DNA from: Shewanella sairae
GTDB lineage: Bacteria; Pseudomonadota; Gammaproteobacteria; Enterobacterales; Shewanellaceae
Assembly: GCF_023283535.1 (NCBI RefSeq)
Contig: NZ_JAKILT010000022.1
Span: 1-64,000 of the forward strand
Length of the DNA stretch: 64,000 nt
Direction: 5' to 3'
Shown in pieces: positions 54,509 through 64,000 of the stretch (position 1 is its first letter; each line of letters begins with the position of its first letter). The translations under genes and the position numbers were made by a program. The notes beneath the pieces are model-generated. The model was not told the origin of the DNA. It saw only the letters and a program-made list of their open reading frames with translations, and searched no databases.

Positions 54509-55153
54509 TTAATCAGCAGCGTAACCATCAGCTGGCAGTATTTTCCCATCAAGGTGGGCAATGCCTTCTAGCATAGTTAAACGGTTTTGGCTGAACCATT
54601 TAACCACTAGAGGGTAAATAGCATGCTCTTGCTCATGTACACGCTCTGCTAAAACCTCGGCAGTATCATCTTCATAAACAGGCACTTTAGCTTGTAAGAT
54701 AACGGGGCCGGCATCAAGCTCTGGCGTGACAAAGTGCACGCTTGCGCCATGTTCAGTGTCTTTAGCGTCGATAGCACGTTGATGCGTGTGTAAACCTGTA
54801 TATTTAGGCAAAAGAGAAGGGTGGATGTTGAGCATCTTACCTTCAAAACGTTGCACAAATTCGTCGCTTAAAATACGCATAAAGCCAGCTAAAACCACAA
54901 GGTCTGGCTGATACTTTTCAATCGCGCTAAGCAGACGTGCATCGTACTCTTGCCTAGTTTCGCCTGTGTGAGCTATCACGCAGCTGGTATCAATCTCATT
55001 GTGGTGGGCGCGAACTAATCCGTAAGCGTCTGGTTTATTGCTTATGACGCCAACAACGTCAGCTTGAAGATTATCGTCACAACCATCGATAATGGCTTGT
55101 AAATTACTGCCGTTACCTGAAATTAATACTAAAACGCGACAACTCTGGGGCAT
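54509..55153 (-). CDS. purN: phosphoribosylglycinamide formyltransferase (GART)
   Basis: 214 residues; transfers formyl from N10-formyl-THF to GAR in purine synthesis. Phosphate loop VLISGNGSNLQAIID, folate/catalytic segment VLAGFMRILSDEF, catalytic N-H-D set in LNIHPSLLPKYTGLHTHQRAI and GASVHFVTPELDAGPVI. The ATG overlaps the purM stop (TAATG). Confidence 0.97.
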   Translation of the reverse strand: MPQSCRVLVLISGNGSNLQAIIDGCDDNLQADVVGVISNKPDAYGLVRAHHNEIDTSCVIAHTGETRQEYDARLLSAIEKYQPDLVVLAGFMRILSDEFVQRFEGKMLNIHPSLLPKYTGLHTHQRAIDAKDTEHGASVHFVTPELDAGPVILQAKVPVYEDDTAEVLAERVHEQEHAIYPLVVKWFSQNRLTMLEGIAHLDGKILPADGYAAD

Positions 55154-56193
55154 TACAGGATCTCCACTTGCTCTTCTTCGCCGTTACGCTTGGCAATGCT
55201 ACCAATTAACCATGCGTTCTCGCCCTCTGCATTTAGCAATGTTAAGGCTGAATCGACTTTGTCTGCTGGTAGGGCGACAACCATACCAACACCGCAGTTG
55301 AAGGTGCGGTACATTTCAAATTGTGAGATATTACCGTTTTCCATCAACCAGTTAAATACGACTGGCCATTGCCATGAGTCGCTGTTTACCACTGCTTTGC
55401 AATCTTCAGGTAGTACGCGTGGGATGTTTTCCCAGAAGCCACCACCAGTGATATGTGACATTGCGTGAACATCGTGCTGTTCAAGCAATTTAAGCAGTGA
55501 TTTAACGTAAATTTTTGTTGGCTCTAATAAATGATCTATTAGTGGCTTACCAGCAAGTTCTTGCTCTGGATCTGCCTTGCTCACTTCTAATACCTTACGG
55601 ATAAGTGAGAAACCATTTGAATGAGGACCGCTTGAAGCTAATGCGATAAGGGCATCACCGTCTTGCACTTTAGTGCCGTCGATGATGTCTTCTTTTTCAA
55701 CTACGCCAACGCAGAAACCTGCTAGGTCGTAGTCATCGCCTTCGTACATGCCTGGCATTTCAGCAGTTTCACCGCCGATAAGTGCACAGCCTGATTGTAC
55801 ACAGCCTTCTGCAATGCCTTTTACTACAGAGGTGGCAACTTCAACATCAAGTTTGCCTGTCGCATAGTAGTCAAGGAAGAACAGTGGCTCTGCACCAGCA
55901 ACGATTAAATCGTTTGAGCACATGGCGACTAAGTCGATACCGACGTTGTCGTGCTTTTTAAAGTCGATAGCAAGACGTAACTTAGTGCCAACACCATCAG
56001 TGCCTGAAACCAGTACTGGATGCTTATACTTAGTTGGTAGCTCACAAAGTGCACCAAAACCACCTAGATTGCCCATAACTTCTGGACGGCGGGTACGTTT
56101 TACTGCTGACTTGATGTTGTTAACTAGTGCATTTCCGGCATCAATATCAACGCCTGCATCTTTATAGCTTAGTGGGGTAGTAGGAGTGCTCAC
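55153..56193 (-). CDS. purM: phosphoribosylaminoimidazole synthetase (AIRS)
   Basis: 346 residues; ATP-dependent ring closure of FGAM to AIR. Characteristic [62 protein letters not shown] and [15 protein letters not shown]. The start codon is GTG at 56193 with GAGGA 7 bases upstream. First gene of purMN, divergent from upp across 220 bp. Confidence 0.97.
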   Translation of the reverse strand: MSTPTTPLSYKDAGVDIDAGNALVNNIKSAVKRTRRPEVMGNLGGFGALCELPTKYKHPVLVSGTDGVGTKLRLAIDFKKHDNVGIDLVAMCSNDLIVAGAEPLFFLDYYATGKLDVEVATSVVKGIAEGCVQSGCALIGGETAEMPGMYEGDDYDLAGFCVGVVEKEDIIDGTKVQDGDALIALASSGPHSNGFSLIRKVLEVSKADPEQELAGKPLIDHLLEPTKIYVKSLLKLLEQHDVHAMSHITGGGFWENIPRVLPEDCKAVVNSDSWQWPVVFNWLMENGNISQFEMYRTFNCGVGMVVALPADKVDSALTLLNAEGENAWLIGSIAKRNGEEEQVEIL

Positions 56194-56413
56194 GGAGATC
56201 CTCTCGGGTACGGGTATCGATTATTATTGGATTTTACGCGGCGCTATTCTATCAGCTTGTGAGTAGCGTCGAAAGGTAAGTTTTTCAATTAACTTAGCGA
56301 CAGAGGTCACGATTTACCGCCTTTTTGAAACTTTAAGTTTTCCTGTACGAACAAATCTACTAGAATCGTTAAAATTTACCGTGAAAAATACGTTAGAAAA
56401 TCAGGAGAACAAG

Positions 56414-57040
56414 ATGAAAGTCGTTGAAGTTAAGCACCCTTTAGTCCGTCATAAAATTGGATTAATGCGCGAAGGTGATATTAGCACAAAGCGTTTTCGC
56501 GAATTAGCGGCAGAAGTAGGCAGTCTACTAACATACGAAGCAACGGCTGATTTTGAAACTGAAAAAGTAACGATTGATGGTTGGAATGGTCCGGTTGAAA
56601 TCGATCAGATCAAAGGTAAGAAGGTAACTGTAGTGCCTATCTTACGTGCAGGTCTAGGTATGATGGATGGCGTGCTTGAGCACGTACCAAGTGCACGTAT
56701 CTCTGTTGTCGGTATTTACCGTGACGAAGAAACACTTGAGCCAGTACCTTATTTTGAAAAACTTGCTAGCGACATGCCATCACGTATCGCACTTGTGGTT
56801 GACCCAATGCTTGCAACTGGCGGCTCAATGATTGCGACTATCGACCTATTAAAAGATCGTGGCTGTACAGCGATTAAAGCGCTTGTATTAGTTGCTGCGC
56901 CAGAAGGTATTGCTGCGCTTGAGAAAGCACATCCAGATATTGAGCTTTTCACTGCGTCTATTGATGATTGCTTAAACGAGCAGGGTTACATTCTCCCAGG
57001 TCTTGGTGATGCGGGTGATAAGATTTTTGGTACTAAATAA
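56414..57040 (+). CDS. upp: uracil phosphoribosyltransferase
   Basis: 208 residues from ATG 56414 ([19 protein letters not shown]), the same length and start as E. coli Upp, with AGGAG directly upstream; the frame is open 11 codons further but that includes the RBS. Makes UMP from uracil and PRPP. PRPP-binding segment [19 protein letters not shown], uracil site [16 protein letters not shown]. No uraA permease follows here. Confidence 0.97.
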   Translation: MKVVEVKHPLVRHKIGLMREGDISTKRFRELAAEVGSLLTYEATADFETEKVTIDGWNGPVEIDQIKGKKVTVVPILRAGLGMMDGVLEHVPSARISVVGIYRDEETLEPVPYFEKLASDMPSRIALVVDPMLATGGSMIATIDLLKDRGCTAIKALVLVAAPEGIAALEKAHPDIELFTASIDDCLNEQGYILPGLGDAGDKIFGTK

Positions 57041-57101
57041 GTATTGAACTTGGTAAAGATGAAGTGGGTTTGAATCTAAGCTAACTAAATCATTTAACAA
57101 T

Positions 57102-57127
57102 AAAAAGGAGCCTAATGGCTCCTTTTT
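57102..57127. terminator. bidirectional terminator between upp and the antiporter gene
   Basis: AAAAAGGAGCC-TAAT-GGCTCCTTTTTT between convergent genes. Confidence 0.92.
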
Positions 57128-57161
57128 TGTTGCAATTTTTCTAAGCAATATCGCTTGTACA

Positions 57162-58481
57162 CTACAGCACCATGGCTGCTATCCAACCAAACACTAGTAA
57201 TGGAATGTTGTAGTGGATGAAGGTTGGAATAACGCTGTCCTTCATATGGTCGTGTTGACCGTCAGCATTAAGACCTGCAGTTGGGCCCAAGGTCGACTCC
57301 GATGCTGGTGAACCTGCATCTCCTAGTGCAGCAGCGGTGCCCACTAGCGCAATCGTCGCTTCAACTGAGAAACCAAAACTCATAGATAAAGGTACATAGA
57401 TTGCAGCAATAATTGGAATGGTCGAAAACGATGAACCAATGCCCATCGTAATTAACAAACCGACTAGTAACATCAAAAATGCAGCCAAGGCTTTATTATC
57501 GCCAATTGCTGTATTCATTATCTCTACTAAGCTGCCTACATCACCAGTGCCTTTTATTACCGCTGCAAAACCTGCGGCAGAAATCATGATAAAGCCAATA
57601 TTAGCCATCATGCGCACGCCTTGGTTAAAGATATCTTGGTCGGCAACGTGTTTAAGTGCGCCAGAAAAACTAAATACGATAAAGCCAATTAATGCACCGA
57701 AAATCATTGAGCCGGTATAGAGCTGCACAACCAAGGTTGAAATAACCGCAAAAACGGCAATCACGATATTACGCTGGTTCAAGCCTTCTTCTGGCTCTGC
57801 AGCTAGAATTTGCTCTTCTTTATACTCACGAGGCTTACGGTAGCTAATGAAAATAGCGACCAATAAACCAAATACCATACCGAGAGCAGGAATAAGCATC
57901 GCTGGGGCTACTTGCGCTTGAACAGCCTGCAAATCATTACTGTTTAGGTTGGTAAGTAAAATGTCATATAAAAAGATCCCGCCAAAGCCAACAGGCAATA
58001 CCATATAAGTCGTCACTAAGCCAAAAGTCAGCACACAAGCAACTAAACGACGATCCATTTTTAATTTTGACATTACGTGTAGTAATGGTGGAATTAAAAT
58101 AGGAATAAAGGCGATATGGATAGGAAGAATATTCTGTGAAGAAATAGCCATTGCAAGAATGGTTAATAGTAACACCCAGCGCACGAAGTTATTGTTGGTA
58201 CTATTTTGCTCTTTACCAAGCAAACTAATGACCTTGCTTGAAATTAGCGTTGTTAAACCTGAATGCGACAAGGCAACAGCAAAAGCGCCCAATAGAGCAT
58301 AGCTCAATGCGATTTGTGCACCACCACCAAGGCCAGTATTAAAAGCAGCGACCGTTTGATGCAGATCCATACCACCAACAAGCCCCGCAACTAAGGCGGA
58401 TACTGTGAGCGCAATGACGATATTAACTCTAGCTAAACTGAGGCCCAACATGAGGCACACAGCGATGACAACAGCATTCAT
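57162..58481 (-). CDS. Na+/H+ antiporter family protein (NhaC/YuiF-like)
   Basis: 439 residues, about 11-12 TM helices. N-terminal domain [27 protein letters not shown]; core [20 protein letters not shown]; conserved C-terminal [25 protein letters not shown], the signature segment of the NhaC/YuiF family with charged residues in the translocation core. Role could be Na+/H+ exchange or, as proposed for some YuiF relatives, amino-acid transport. Monocistronic. Confidence 0.88.
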   Translation of the reverse strand: MNAVVIAVCLMLGLSLARVNIVIALTVSALVAGLVGGMDLHQTVAAFNTGLGGGAQIALSYALLGAFAVALSHSGLTTLISSKVISLLGKEQNSTNNNFVRWVLLLTILAMAISSQNILPIHIAFIPILIPPLLHVMSKLKMDRRLVACVLTFGLVTTYMVLPVGFGGIFLYDILLTNLNSNDLQAVQAQVAPAMLIPALGMVFGLLVAIFISYRKPREYKEEQILAAEPEEGLNQRNIVIAVFAVISTLVVQLYTGSMIFGALIGFIVFSFSGALKHVADQDIFNQGVRMMANIGFIMISAAGFAAVIKGTGDVGSLVEIMNTAIGDNKALAAFLMLLVGLLITMGIGSSFSTIPIIAAIYVPLSMSFGFSVEATIALVGTAAALGDAGSPASESTLGPTAGLNADGQHDHMKDSVIPTFIHYNIPLLVFGWIAAMVL

Positions 58482-58798
58482 AATATGATTAATCTATTTC
58501 TTATATTTGAAGTTGCGACCATTTTTGCCTGTTAATACGCATGATGTCCAGTAACTATGCTGGATATCTTGAATTCAAACAGAGTTGTGAATTAGCTGTA
58601 CCTTAATATGCAAACAAAGTGTGAATAGTTACAATAAAAATAGGGTTAAGCTGTCGGGATTGTGGCCAGTTAACAGAATAATCATTTAAAAAAGTGATAT
58701 TGCTCGCAAATAGCTTGTATAGAGTTTAACACTGCCTATAATGCCTTTTAGATTTAAACGAAACAGCGTTTTTAGCAATCCATAGATGGAGAAATAAA
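58482..58798. other. intergenic region between the antiporter and peroxiredoxin genes
   Basis: 317 bp between divergent genes; holds the peroxiredoxin promoter described separately, no gene. Confidence 0.5.
58715..58742 (+). promoter_or_regulatory. probable sigma70 promoter of the peroxiredoxin gene
   Basis: -35 TTGTAT at 58715-58720, 16-base spacer, perfect -10 TATAAT at 58737-58742, about 57 bp before the ATG. No OxyR site was recognised. Confidence 0.7.
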
Positions 58799-59404
58799 AT
58801 GAGCGTATTAGTCGGCCGTCCGGCCCCTGATTTTACTGCTGCTGCAGTACTAGGTAATGGTGAAATTGTTGATACCTTTAACCTATCTGAAGCAATTAAA
58901 GGAAAGACTGCCGTAGTATTCTTCTACCCACTTGATTTCACTTTCGTGTGCCCATCAGAGCTGATTGCTTTTGATCACCGCATGGATGAGTTCAAGAAGC
59001 GTGGCGTTGAAGTAATCGGTGTTTCAATCGATTCTCAGTTTACTCACAATGCATGGCGTAACACGCCAGTAGACAAGGGTGGTATTGGCCAAGTTCAATA
59101 CACGCTAGTTGCTGACGTTAAACATGAGATCTGTAAAGCATACGATGTTGAGCATCCTGAAGCGGGTGTTGCATTCCGTGGTTCATTTCTTATCGACAAA
59201 GAAGGTCAAGTTCGCCACCAAGTGGTTAACGATCTACCACTAGGTCGTAACGTTGACGAAATGATCCGTATGGTTGATGCACTTCAATTCCACGAAGATC
59301 ACGGTGACGTTTGCCCAGCAGGCTGGGAAAAAGGCGACAAAGGTATGGATGCAAGCCCAGAAGGTGTTGCTTCTTACCTAACTGACAATGCTGACGCACT
59401 ATAA
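58799..59404 (+). CDS. 2-Cys peroxiredoxin (AhpC/Prx1 type)
   Basis: 201 residues; reduces H2O2 and organic peroxides in the cytosol. Peroxidatic C51 in FYPLDFTFVCPSE, resolving C172 in GDVCPAGW, and R128 in FRGSFLI support the active site. A GGIG motif (94-97) is present, but the C-terminal YF motif of hyperoxidation-sensitive enzymes is absent. A third Cys (C112) is extra. GGAGA precedes the ATG. Its reductant (AhpF or thioredoxin) is not nearby. Confidence 0.95.
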   Translation: MSVLVGRPAPDFTAAAVLGNGEIVDTFNLSEAIKGKTAVVFFYPLDFTFVCPSELIAFDHRMDEFKKRGVEVIGVSIDSQFTHNAWRNTPVDKGGIGQVQYTLVADVKHEICKAYDVEHPEAGVAFRGSFLIDKEGQVRHQVVNDLPLGRNVDEMIRMVDALQFHEDHGDVCPAGWEKGDKGMDASPEGVASYLTDNADAL

Positions 59405-59435
59405 TTTATTAAATTGTAGTCACTGTTAGCATAAT

Positions 59436-59461
59436 AAAAGCTGCGTTTATCGCAGCTTTTT
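59436..59461 (+). terminator. terminator after the peroxiredoxin gene
   Basis: AAAGCTGCG-TTTAT-CGCAGCTTT followed by T residues. Confidence 0.9.
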
Positions 59462-59520
59462 CGTTTTAAGGAAAATAGCAGAACTGGATTTCTGTTTTAT
59501 ATGTACATTAAGGACCATGT

Positions 59521-60537
59521 ATGAATCCTATGGAGTTCAATATTCCGGAAGAGGATAGGCTTCCGTTTTCGCAATACTATAAGCAACACATAGAACCTAA
59601 ATGCCAACAATATGAGCAACAACGCCTGCCAATTGTGGCTAAACAAACTGAACGGCAAAAGATTAGTAAGCCCGTTTCGTTCATAGCAACGGTAATAGGC
59701 TTAATGGGCTTTGCATATGTTTTCTATGGCATGGCAACCAGTCAGGGAAATTTTACTCAATTTTTCATTGGTATATCGCTATTCATCATTTCTCTTTGCA
59801 TTACTGTTGGCGTTATCTTTTGGGCGAATGGTGAATCTTCTAAATTTCGCGATCAAATAGTAAAAGTTATTCACCCAATTGTTTTACGCTATTTTGGCGA
59901 TAATTTTCTGCTTAATCCTGAGGGACTAAAAACGCTGAAGGAATATGAACCTTATGGTATTTTCCCGAGTTATGATATCGGAGCTTTTGAGGATAGCGTA
60001 AGCGGAGAATACAAAGGAGTGACTTTTCTTATGCGAGAGTTGTCCTTGTCAGAGCGCGAGACTACCAAGGATAACCAAGCTAAATATAAAACCTTGTTTG
60101 ACGGGATTATTATTGAGTTTGACTCGTTTAAAAGCTTTAAAGGTGAAACCCAAGTTAGATTAGATAAGGGGACTATAGGAAATAAACTTGCCGCTTTTCA
60201 AACAAAATTACCGCGAGTAAATCTTGAAGATGTCGAATTTGAACAGCAGTTTGAAGTGTATAGTAGTGATCAAATCGAGGCTAGATACCTACTGACTCCG
60301 ACAATGATGACTCGCTTACTATCTTTATCAACGTTCTATCTATCTCAATTAGAGGCGAGCTTTAAAGATGGCAAGTTGCTTATTAAACTAGCAACGACAC
60401 ACAATTATTTCGAATCTAGACTCGATATTGGTAAGCCTTTGGATGTTAGCGCTGATATTGAGCTGTTATTTAGAGAGCTAAATGAGGTTTTTGCTTTAAT
60501 TGACGCTCTTAAATTAGATGAGCAAACTGGCCTGTAG
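59521..60537 (+). CDS. DUF3137 domain-containing membrane protein
   Basis: 338 residues. A charged N-terminal helix (about 10-45), two TM helices (about 53-71 and 80-101), then a soluble domain with the DUF3137 signature LFDGIIIEFDSFKSFKGET (about residues 198-216) and mixed alpha/beta sequence. Function unknown; topology suggests a cytoplasmic domain. It ends with TAG. Convergent with rnt. Confidence 0.82.
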   Translation: MNPMEFNIPEEDRLPFSQYYKQHIEPKCQQYEQQRLPIVAKQTERQKISKPVSFIATVIGLMGFAYVFYGMATSQGNFTQFFIGISLFIISLCITVGVIFWANGESSKFRDQIVKVIHPIVLRYFGDNFLLNPEGLKTLKEYEPYGIFPSYDIGAFEDSVSGEYKGVTFLMRELSLSERETTKDNQAKYKTLFDGIIIEFDSFKSFKGETQVRLDKGTIGNKLAAFQTKLPRVNLEDVEFEQQFEVYSSDQIEARYLLTPTMMTRLLSLSTFYLSQLEASFKDGKLLIKLATTHNYFESRLDIGKPLDVSADIELLFRELNEVFALIDALKLDEQTGL

Positions 60538-60576
60538 CTGAATAAGCGTTTATTGCGTGAACATTGGTTAGGCTTA

Positions 60577-60610
60577 ATATAAGACGAAGATAACTAGCTT
60601 CGTCTTATAT
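60577..60610. terminator. inverted repeat between DUF3137 and rnt genes
   Basis: Perfect 13-bp arms (ATATAAGACGAAG / CTTCGTCTTATAT) around an 8-base loop, between convergent genes. T-rich tails are weak, so termination is likely but not certain. Confidence 0.65.
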
Positions 60611-60636
60611 ATATGAGGGGAAACTGCCAATCCTTT

Positions 60637-61317
60637 TTAGGTCTTGTCAGTTGAAACTTCGGTATCTTCTTCGGTGTCGTCTTCGTTAATAAATGGCCAA
60701 CCACCAAGCGCCTTCCAGCGATTTACAATTAAGCAAAACAGTTCTGCTGTGCGTTCAGTATCATAAAGAGCTGAGTGTGCTTCACGGTTATCAAATGGGA
60801 TCCCTGCCATAGCACAAGCTTTGGCTAAAACCGTTTGCCCAATAGCTAAACCTGCAAGTGCTGCGGTATCGAATGTAGCAAATGGGTGGAATGGCGTACG
60901 TTTAAGGTTGTTGCGCTCAATTGCTTGAGTCACAAAGCCATGATCAAATGCGGCATTGTGGGCAACGATTATACTGCGATGACACCCAACGGCTTTTTGG
61001 GCTTTTTTGACTTCTTTAAATATTTCTAAGAATGCTTCTTTTTCGCTAACAGCGCCGCGTAGCGGGTTGGTTGGATCGATGCCGGTAAAGGCTAACGCTT
61101 CAGGCTCAAGATTTGCACCTTCGAAAGGCTCTATATGGAAATGCAGGGTTTTATCTAGCGCTAAAACGCCTTCTTCATCCATTTTTAGCATGGTGACGGC
61201 AATCTCTAAAAGTGCGTCTGTTTTTGAGTTAAAACCAGCGGTTTCAACGTCGATGACCACTGGGAAATACCCTCTAAAGCGGTTTTTCAGTAAATTAGGG
61301 TCTAAAGTGTCAGTCAT
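60637..61317 (-). CDS. rnt: ribonuclease T
   Basis: 226 residues; DEDDh 3'-5' exoribonuclease that trims tRNA and other stable RNAs. D23 and E25 in [10 protein letters not shown], the Exo II segment [12 protein letters not shown], and the Exo III His/Asp in [18 protein letters not shown] are all in place, numbering close to E. coli RNase T. It is divergent from motY across 140 bp, an arrangement I recall from Vibrio and Shewanella. Confidence 0.96.
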   Translation of the reverse strand: MTDTLDPNLLKNRFRGYFPVVIDVETAGFNSKTDALLEIAVTMLKMDEEGVLALDKTLHFHIEPFEGANLEPEALAFTGIDPTNPLRGAVSEKEAFLEIFKEVKKAQKAVGCHRSIIVAHNAAFDHGFVTQAIERNNLKRTPFHPFATFDTAALAGLAIGQTVLAKACAMAGIPFDNREAHSALYDTERTAELFCLIVNRWKALGGWPFINEDDTEEDTEVSTDKT

Positions 61318-61457
61318 TAAAATTTCCCAAAAGAGTGCAAGTGACTATTATGCGGCAACTGATATTCACTGTCATGTGCGTTTGCTGAATTTATAAGCTA
61401 AAGAAAGATAATTCTTTGCCGATAGAGAGTAGTGATACAAATTTAGAGAGTTAATTT

Positions 61458-62327
61458 ATGCGGCTTTGGATAATTTTTGCATCGTTATTAGTTCTGCCTT
61501 TATCTGCTTATGCTGACTTGAGGCAATATGTGGCTTCATTAGAAGAGTCACAATGGCGTCTAAGTGGTAATAACCCGGTGATGTGTCGTTTAGAACATGA
61601 TATTCCGTCTTACGGCAAAGCCGTGTTTACAAGCCGAGCGGGTAAAGACCATAACTTAGACTTTACCTTGGATATGTGGGTCAAACCTGATCAAGTGACT
61701 CAAGCTAAGTTAGTGAGTATGGCACCAGCATGGCGTCCAGGCGTGGTTTCAAAAGATATTACTGAACTGACTTATCAAAAGTATTTTAGTGGTGAAGTGC
61801 CACGTAATGCTGCTTGGTCCATGTTGGCCGAATTAGAAAGCGGTATGCAACCGACTTTTTATTACGCAGACTGGTATAACGAAGCAAATAAAATTGCCGT
61901 AGGGCTGTCAGCTGTTAACTTCAGACGCCAATATTCAGAATTTAAAGCCTGTTTATCATCGTTATTGCCGTACTCTTTTGAAGATATAGCACTTACAGTA
62001 CTGACTTATGAGTCAGGTGGAACCGAGTTAACTCGTTATTCAAAGTCGCAAATTGCGCGAGTTCAAGAATACTTGGCATATGACAAGAACGTGGATTTAG
62101 TTTTGATTGACGCTTATACCGATAGCTATGGTGGTCGCAGTGCCAATATGCGTGTGTCGGAGCAACGTGCCGATTCCGTGAAAGACTTCTTTGTTGCAAG
62201 TGGCATTGGTCAAAGCCGTATTCATACTATGGGACATGGTGAAAAAAGGCATGTTGCGTCTAATCAAACGATTGATGAACGTTCACGTAACCGCCGTGTT
62301 GTGATCAGAATTTCCAAGCCTCTTTAA
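61458..62327 (+). CDS. motY: MotY, T-ring protein of the Na+-driven flagellar motor
   Basis: 289 residues with a signal peptide (about 1-19, LSAYA). N-terminal MotY domain with the Cys in NPVMCRLEHDIP and its partner in FKACLSS; C-terminal OmpA-like domain with VDLVLIDAYTDSYGG, NMRVSEQRADSVKDFF and ERSRNRRVVIRI that anchors to peptidoglycan. In Vibrio MotY joins MotX in the periplasmic T ring that fixes PomAB stators. Position next to rnt supports the call over a plain OmpA protein. Confidence 0.9.
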   Translation: MRLWIIFASLLVLPLSAYADLRQYVASLEESQWRLSGNNPVMCRLEHDIPSYGKAVFTSRAGKDHNLDFTLDMWVKPDQVTQAKLVSMAPAWRPGVVSKDITELTYQKYFSGEVPRNAAWSMLAELESGMQPTFYYADWYNEANKIAVGLSAVNFRRQYSEFKACLSSLLPYSFEDIALTVLTYESGGTELTRYSKSQIARVQEYLAYDKNVDLVLIDAYTDSYGGRSANMRVSEQRADSVKDFFVASGIGQSRIHTMGHGEKRHVASNQTIDERSRNRRVVIRISKPL

Positions 62328-62442
62328 GTGAATATCGCTAAACCTAAATTGAGTGTTATTTTTTTGTTCAATCGCAGTTTCAATATAGTGTCTCACATCA
62401 CAAAATGATATAGGTAAAAGGTTATCTGATTGTTTTGCAAGG

Positions 62443-62486
62443 TATAATTCCGTGGTTACCATTATTCCACTAAGGAACCACGGAAT
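62443..62486 (+). promoter_or_regulatory. TATAAT plus 11-bp inverted repeat overlapping the chemoreceptor start
   Basis: A perfect TATAAT (62443-62448) is followed by arms ATTCCGTGGTT (62447-62457) and AACCACGGAAT (62476-62486). The Shine-Dalgarno AAGGA lies at the loop/3'-arm boundary and the right arm runs into the ATG. Could be an operator or an RNA hairpin hiding the start. Confidence 0.55.
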
Positions 62487-64000
62487 GCTCACTAATTTCA
62501 CTGTCAAACAAAAGATAGTGCTACCTCTTTCTATTATCATTTTATTATTTGCAATTAGCTCAGGGCTAAATGTTTATACATCGCAACAACAGTCTAAATT
62601 AGTAAATACGCTTAATGAACAGGTATTTCCGACATTAACGGATTTAGACGATGCTTATCGGGATTTTTACCAAACTACATCGGCTATACAAGGTATTGTA
62701 TTATCTAAAAATACCTCTGAAATAGAACATCATTTATTTGAGTACAAAGATAATGCTTATAAAGCTATTCCTAGGCTAAAAAAAGCCTACGCATTAGTCG
62801 AAAGTGGCGTTTTACCGCAGTCTAGTACTGCTGATATTAACGAGCTTATTGAGTTGGCTGAAGTGTGGTTACAGAGTAATGAAAATCTAATTGCTCAGCC
62901 TCAAGGACTGTGGGTTAATTATTATCATCAAAATAAGGCGAGCATAGACCAGAAGTTTATCGCAGCTCGAGTGCAATTGAACGTCGTTAAAGATGATATT
63001 GAGGCAAGTAAGAAACAGTTAAGTTTAGCTATTGCAGCTACTTCTTCTCGAGCCGAAATGATATTGGAACTGGGGACGCTAGTTGTTATAGGTTGCGCGA
63101 TTTTGACTGTGATACTTTTGCTTAAAACTGTTGTTGCGCCAATTATAAGTATCCAAACTGCTATGTCAGAGATTGCTTCTGGTGATGGCAATTTAGCGCA
63201 ACGGATTAATAGTCAATCTGATGATGAGATAGGCCGGCTAGCTGAGGCGTTTAATCTGTTTGTCACAAAAATTCAGACCACGGTCGAGCAAGTGATTAAC
63301 AGCTCAAACGCTGTCAGATTAGAGATGTCGAACTTATTGCAGGTGAATAGCAAAATTGCATCAGCCACAAATGAGCAGCAGCAAGATAGTGAGGCGGTTG
63401 CCGCGGCGGTACACGAGATGCAGGTAACCAGTCAAAGTGTCCATGATAATGCCAGTGATGCAGCGTCAGCGAGTATGGAGGCCACTCAAGGTCTGTCGTC
63501 AACAAGTGCGGTATTAGATCAGACCGTGGAATCAATACGACTCCTAGCTGCCGATATTGAAAGTGCAGGAAAGGTGATCAATACCCTAGATAGTGACGTT
63601 GTTAATATAGCCTCAATCTTAGATGTTATTAGGGGGATTGCTGAGCAAACTAATCTACTTGCGTTAAATGCAGCGATTGAAGCTGCTCGCGCTGGCGAAC
63701 AGGGAAGAGGTTTTGCGGTAGTTGCTGACGAGGTGCGCTCTTTAGCCAGCCGCACACAACAAAGTACAGGCGAAATACAAAGCATGATCGAAAAGCTCCA
63801 GTTAGGTGCTAAGCAAGCTGTTTCGGTTATCCAAGGTAGCCAACACAGCAGTGAGAATACGATTTTGTCAGCTGGTGATGCTAGTCAGTCTCTACAAGAG
63901 GTCTTCAATGCGATTGGCACAATGAACGATATGAATACTCATATCGTAACTGCTGCGAATCAGCAAAGTAGTGTGAGTGAAGAAGTTAACCGCAACGTAC
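62485..64000 (+). CDS. methyl-accepting chemotaxis protein (incomplete at window end)
   Basis: 505 codons are present and the frame is open at 64000. TM1 (about 10-27), a periplasmic helical sensor region (about 28-190), TM2 (about 194-213), HAMP domain ([20 protein letters not shown]), then the signalling helix with the conserved hairpin tip [20 protein letters not shown] and [15 protein letters not shown]. Methylation-type Gln/Glu pairs are visible around the tip helices. The ligand is unknown. AAGGA lies about 6 bases before the ATG. With motY upstream it ties this end of the window to motility. Confidence 0.95.
   Translation, partial: MLTNFTVKQKIVLPLSIIILLFAISSGLNVYTSQQQSKLVNTLNEQVFPTLTDLDDAYRDFYQTTSAIQGIVLSKNTSEIEHHLFEYKDNAYKAIPRLKKAYALVESGVLPQSSTADINELIELAEVWLQSNENLIAQPQGLWVNYYHQNKASIDQKFIAARVQLNVVKDDIEASKKQLSLAIAATSSRAEMILELGTLVVIGCAILTVILLLKTVVAPIISIQTAMSEIASGDGNLAQRINSQSDDEIGRLAEAFNLFVTKIQTTVEQVINSSNAVRLEMSNLLQVNSKIASATNEQQQDSEAVAAAVHEMQVTSQSVHDNASDAASASMEATQGLSSTSAVLDQTVESIRLLAADIESAGKVINTLDSDVVNIASILDVIRGIAEQTNLLALNAAIEAARAGEQGRGFAVVADEVRSLASRTQQSTGEIQSMIEKLQLGAKQAVSVIQGSQHSSENTILSAGDASQSLQEVFNAIGTMNDMNTHIVTAANQQSSVSEEVNRNV

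Overview
The window looks like chromosomal DNA of a Shewanella-like marine gammaproteobacterium (Alteromonadales). The indications are a Na+-translocating NADH:quinone reductase operon (nqrABCDEF), a trp operon with separate trpG and trpD but fused trpCF, motY beside rnt, a DUF2986 gene and moderate G+C. No rRNA, tRNA, CRISPR array, insertion sequence or prophage was recognised. Genus assignment is inference from gene content.

Layout. 0.1-5.3 kb: short-chain dehydrogenase, YecM, an L,D-transpeptidase, a voltage-gated K+ channel with a C-terminal zinc ribbon, a MATE exporter and a DUF2986 protein. 5.5-10.8 kb: YqfB-type amidohydrolase, then a headless TetR-like fragment coupled to an RND adaptor/pump pair. 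10.9-16 kb: a secreted MTA/SAH nucleosidase, a lipoprotein, an orphan CbiM-like membrane protein, a GFA-family protein, gene debris and a Na+(H+)/dicarboxylate symporter. 17-23.3 kb: the nqr operon, followed by a striking array in which the last ~100 bp of nqrF are repeated at an exact 156-bp period before the terminator. 23.6-27 kb: an outer-membrane beta-barrel, a small membrane protein and a periplasmic arylsulfate sulfotransferase. 27.2-34.3 kb (minus): trpE-G-D-CF-B-A with a complete trpL leader/attenuator. 34.8-44.1 kb: an esterase broken by an amber codon, glutaredoxin, S51 peptidase, a large AsmA-like DUF748 protein, DUF445, a VOC protein, an isolated CHMI and asnB. 44.6-54.3 kb: M28 lipoprotein peptidase, nagD, a TPR-GGDEF cyclase, a Fur-box-preceded TonB receptor, a membrane protein broken by an amber codon, and two GNATs. 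54.5-64 kb: purMN (minus) opposite upp, a NhaC-type antiporter, a 2-Cys peroxiredoxin, DUF3137, rnt, motY and a chemoreceptor that runs off the right edge.

How the genes fit together. Nqr pumps Na+, and the antiporter, the symporter and MotY (Na+-driven flagellar stator ring) all plausibly depend on ion gradients, with the chemoreceptor feeding motility. PurM/PurN and Upp serve nucleotide synthesis and salvage. AssT, the L,D-transpeptidase, the secreted nucleosidase and the M28 peptidase act in the envelope.

The unusual layer is sequence decay and duplication at gene ends. It comprises the 156-bp nqrF-tail array, 19-20-bp tandem copies straddling the stop codons of yqfB and assT, a 15-bp tandem repeat between trpB and trpCF, and two genes split by in-frame TAG codons. 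TAG also serves as an ordinary stop here (trpA, the DUF748 gene, the DUF3137 gene), so I read the amber codons as nonsense mutations rather than recoding.
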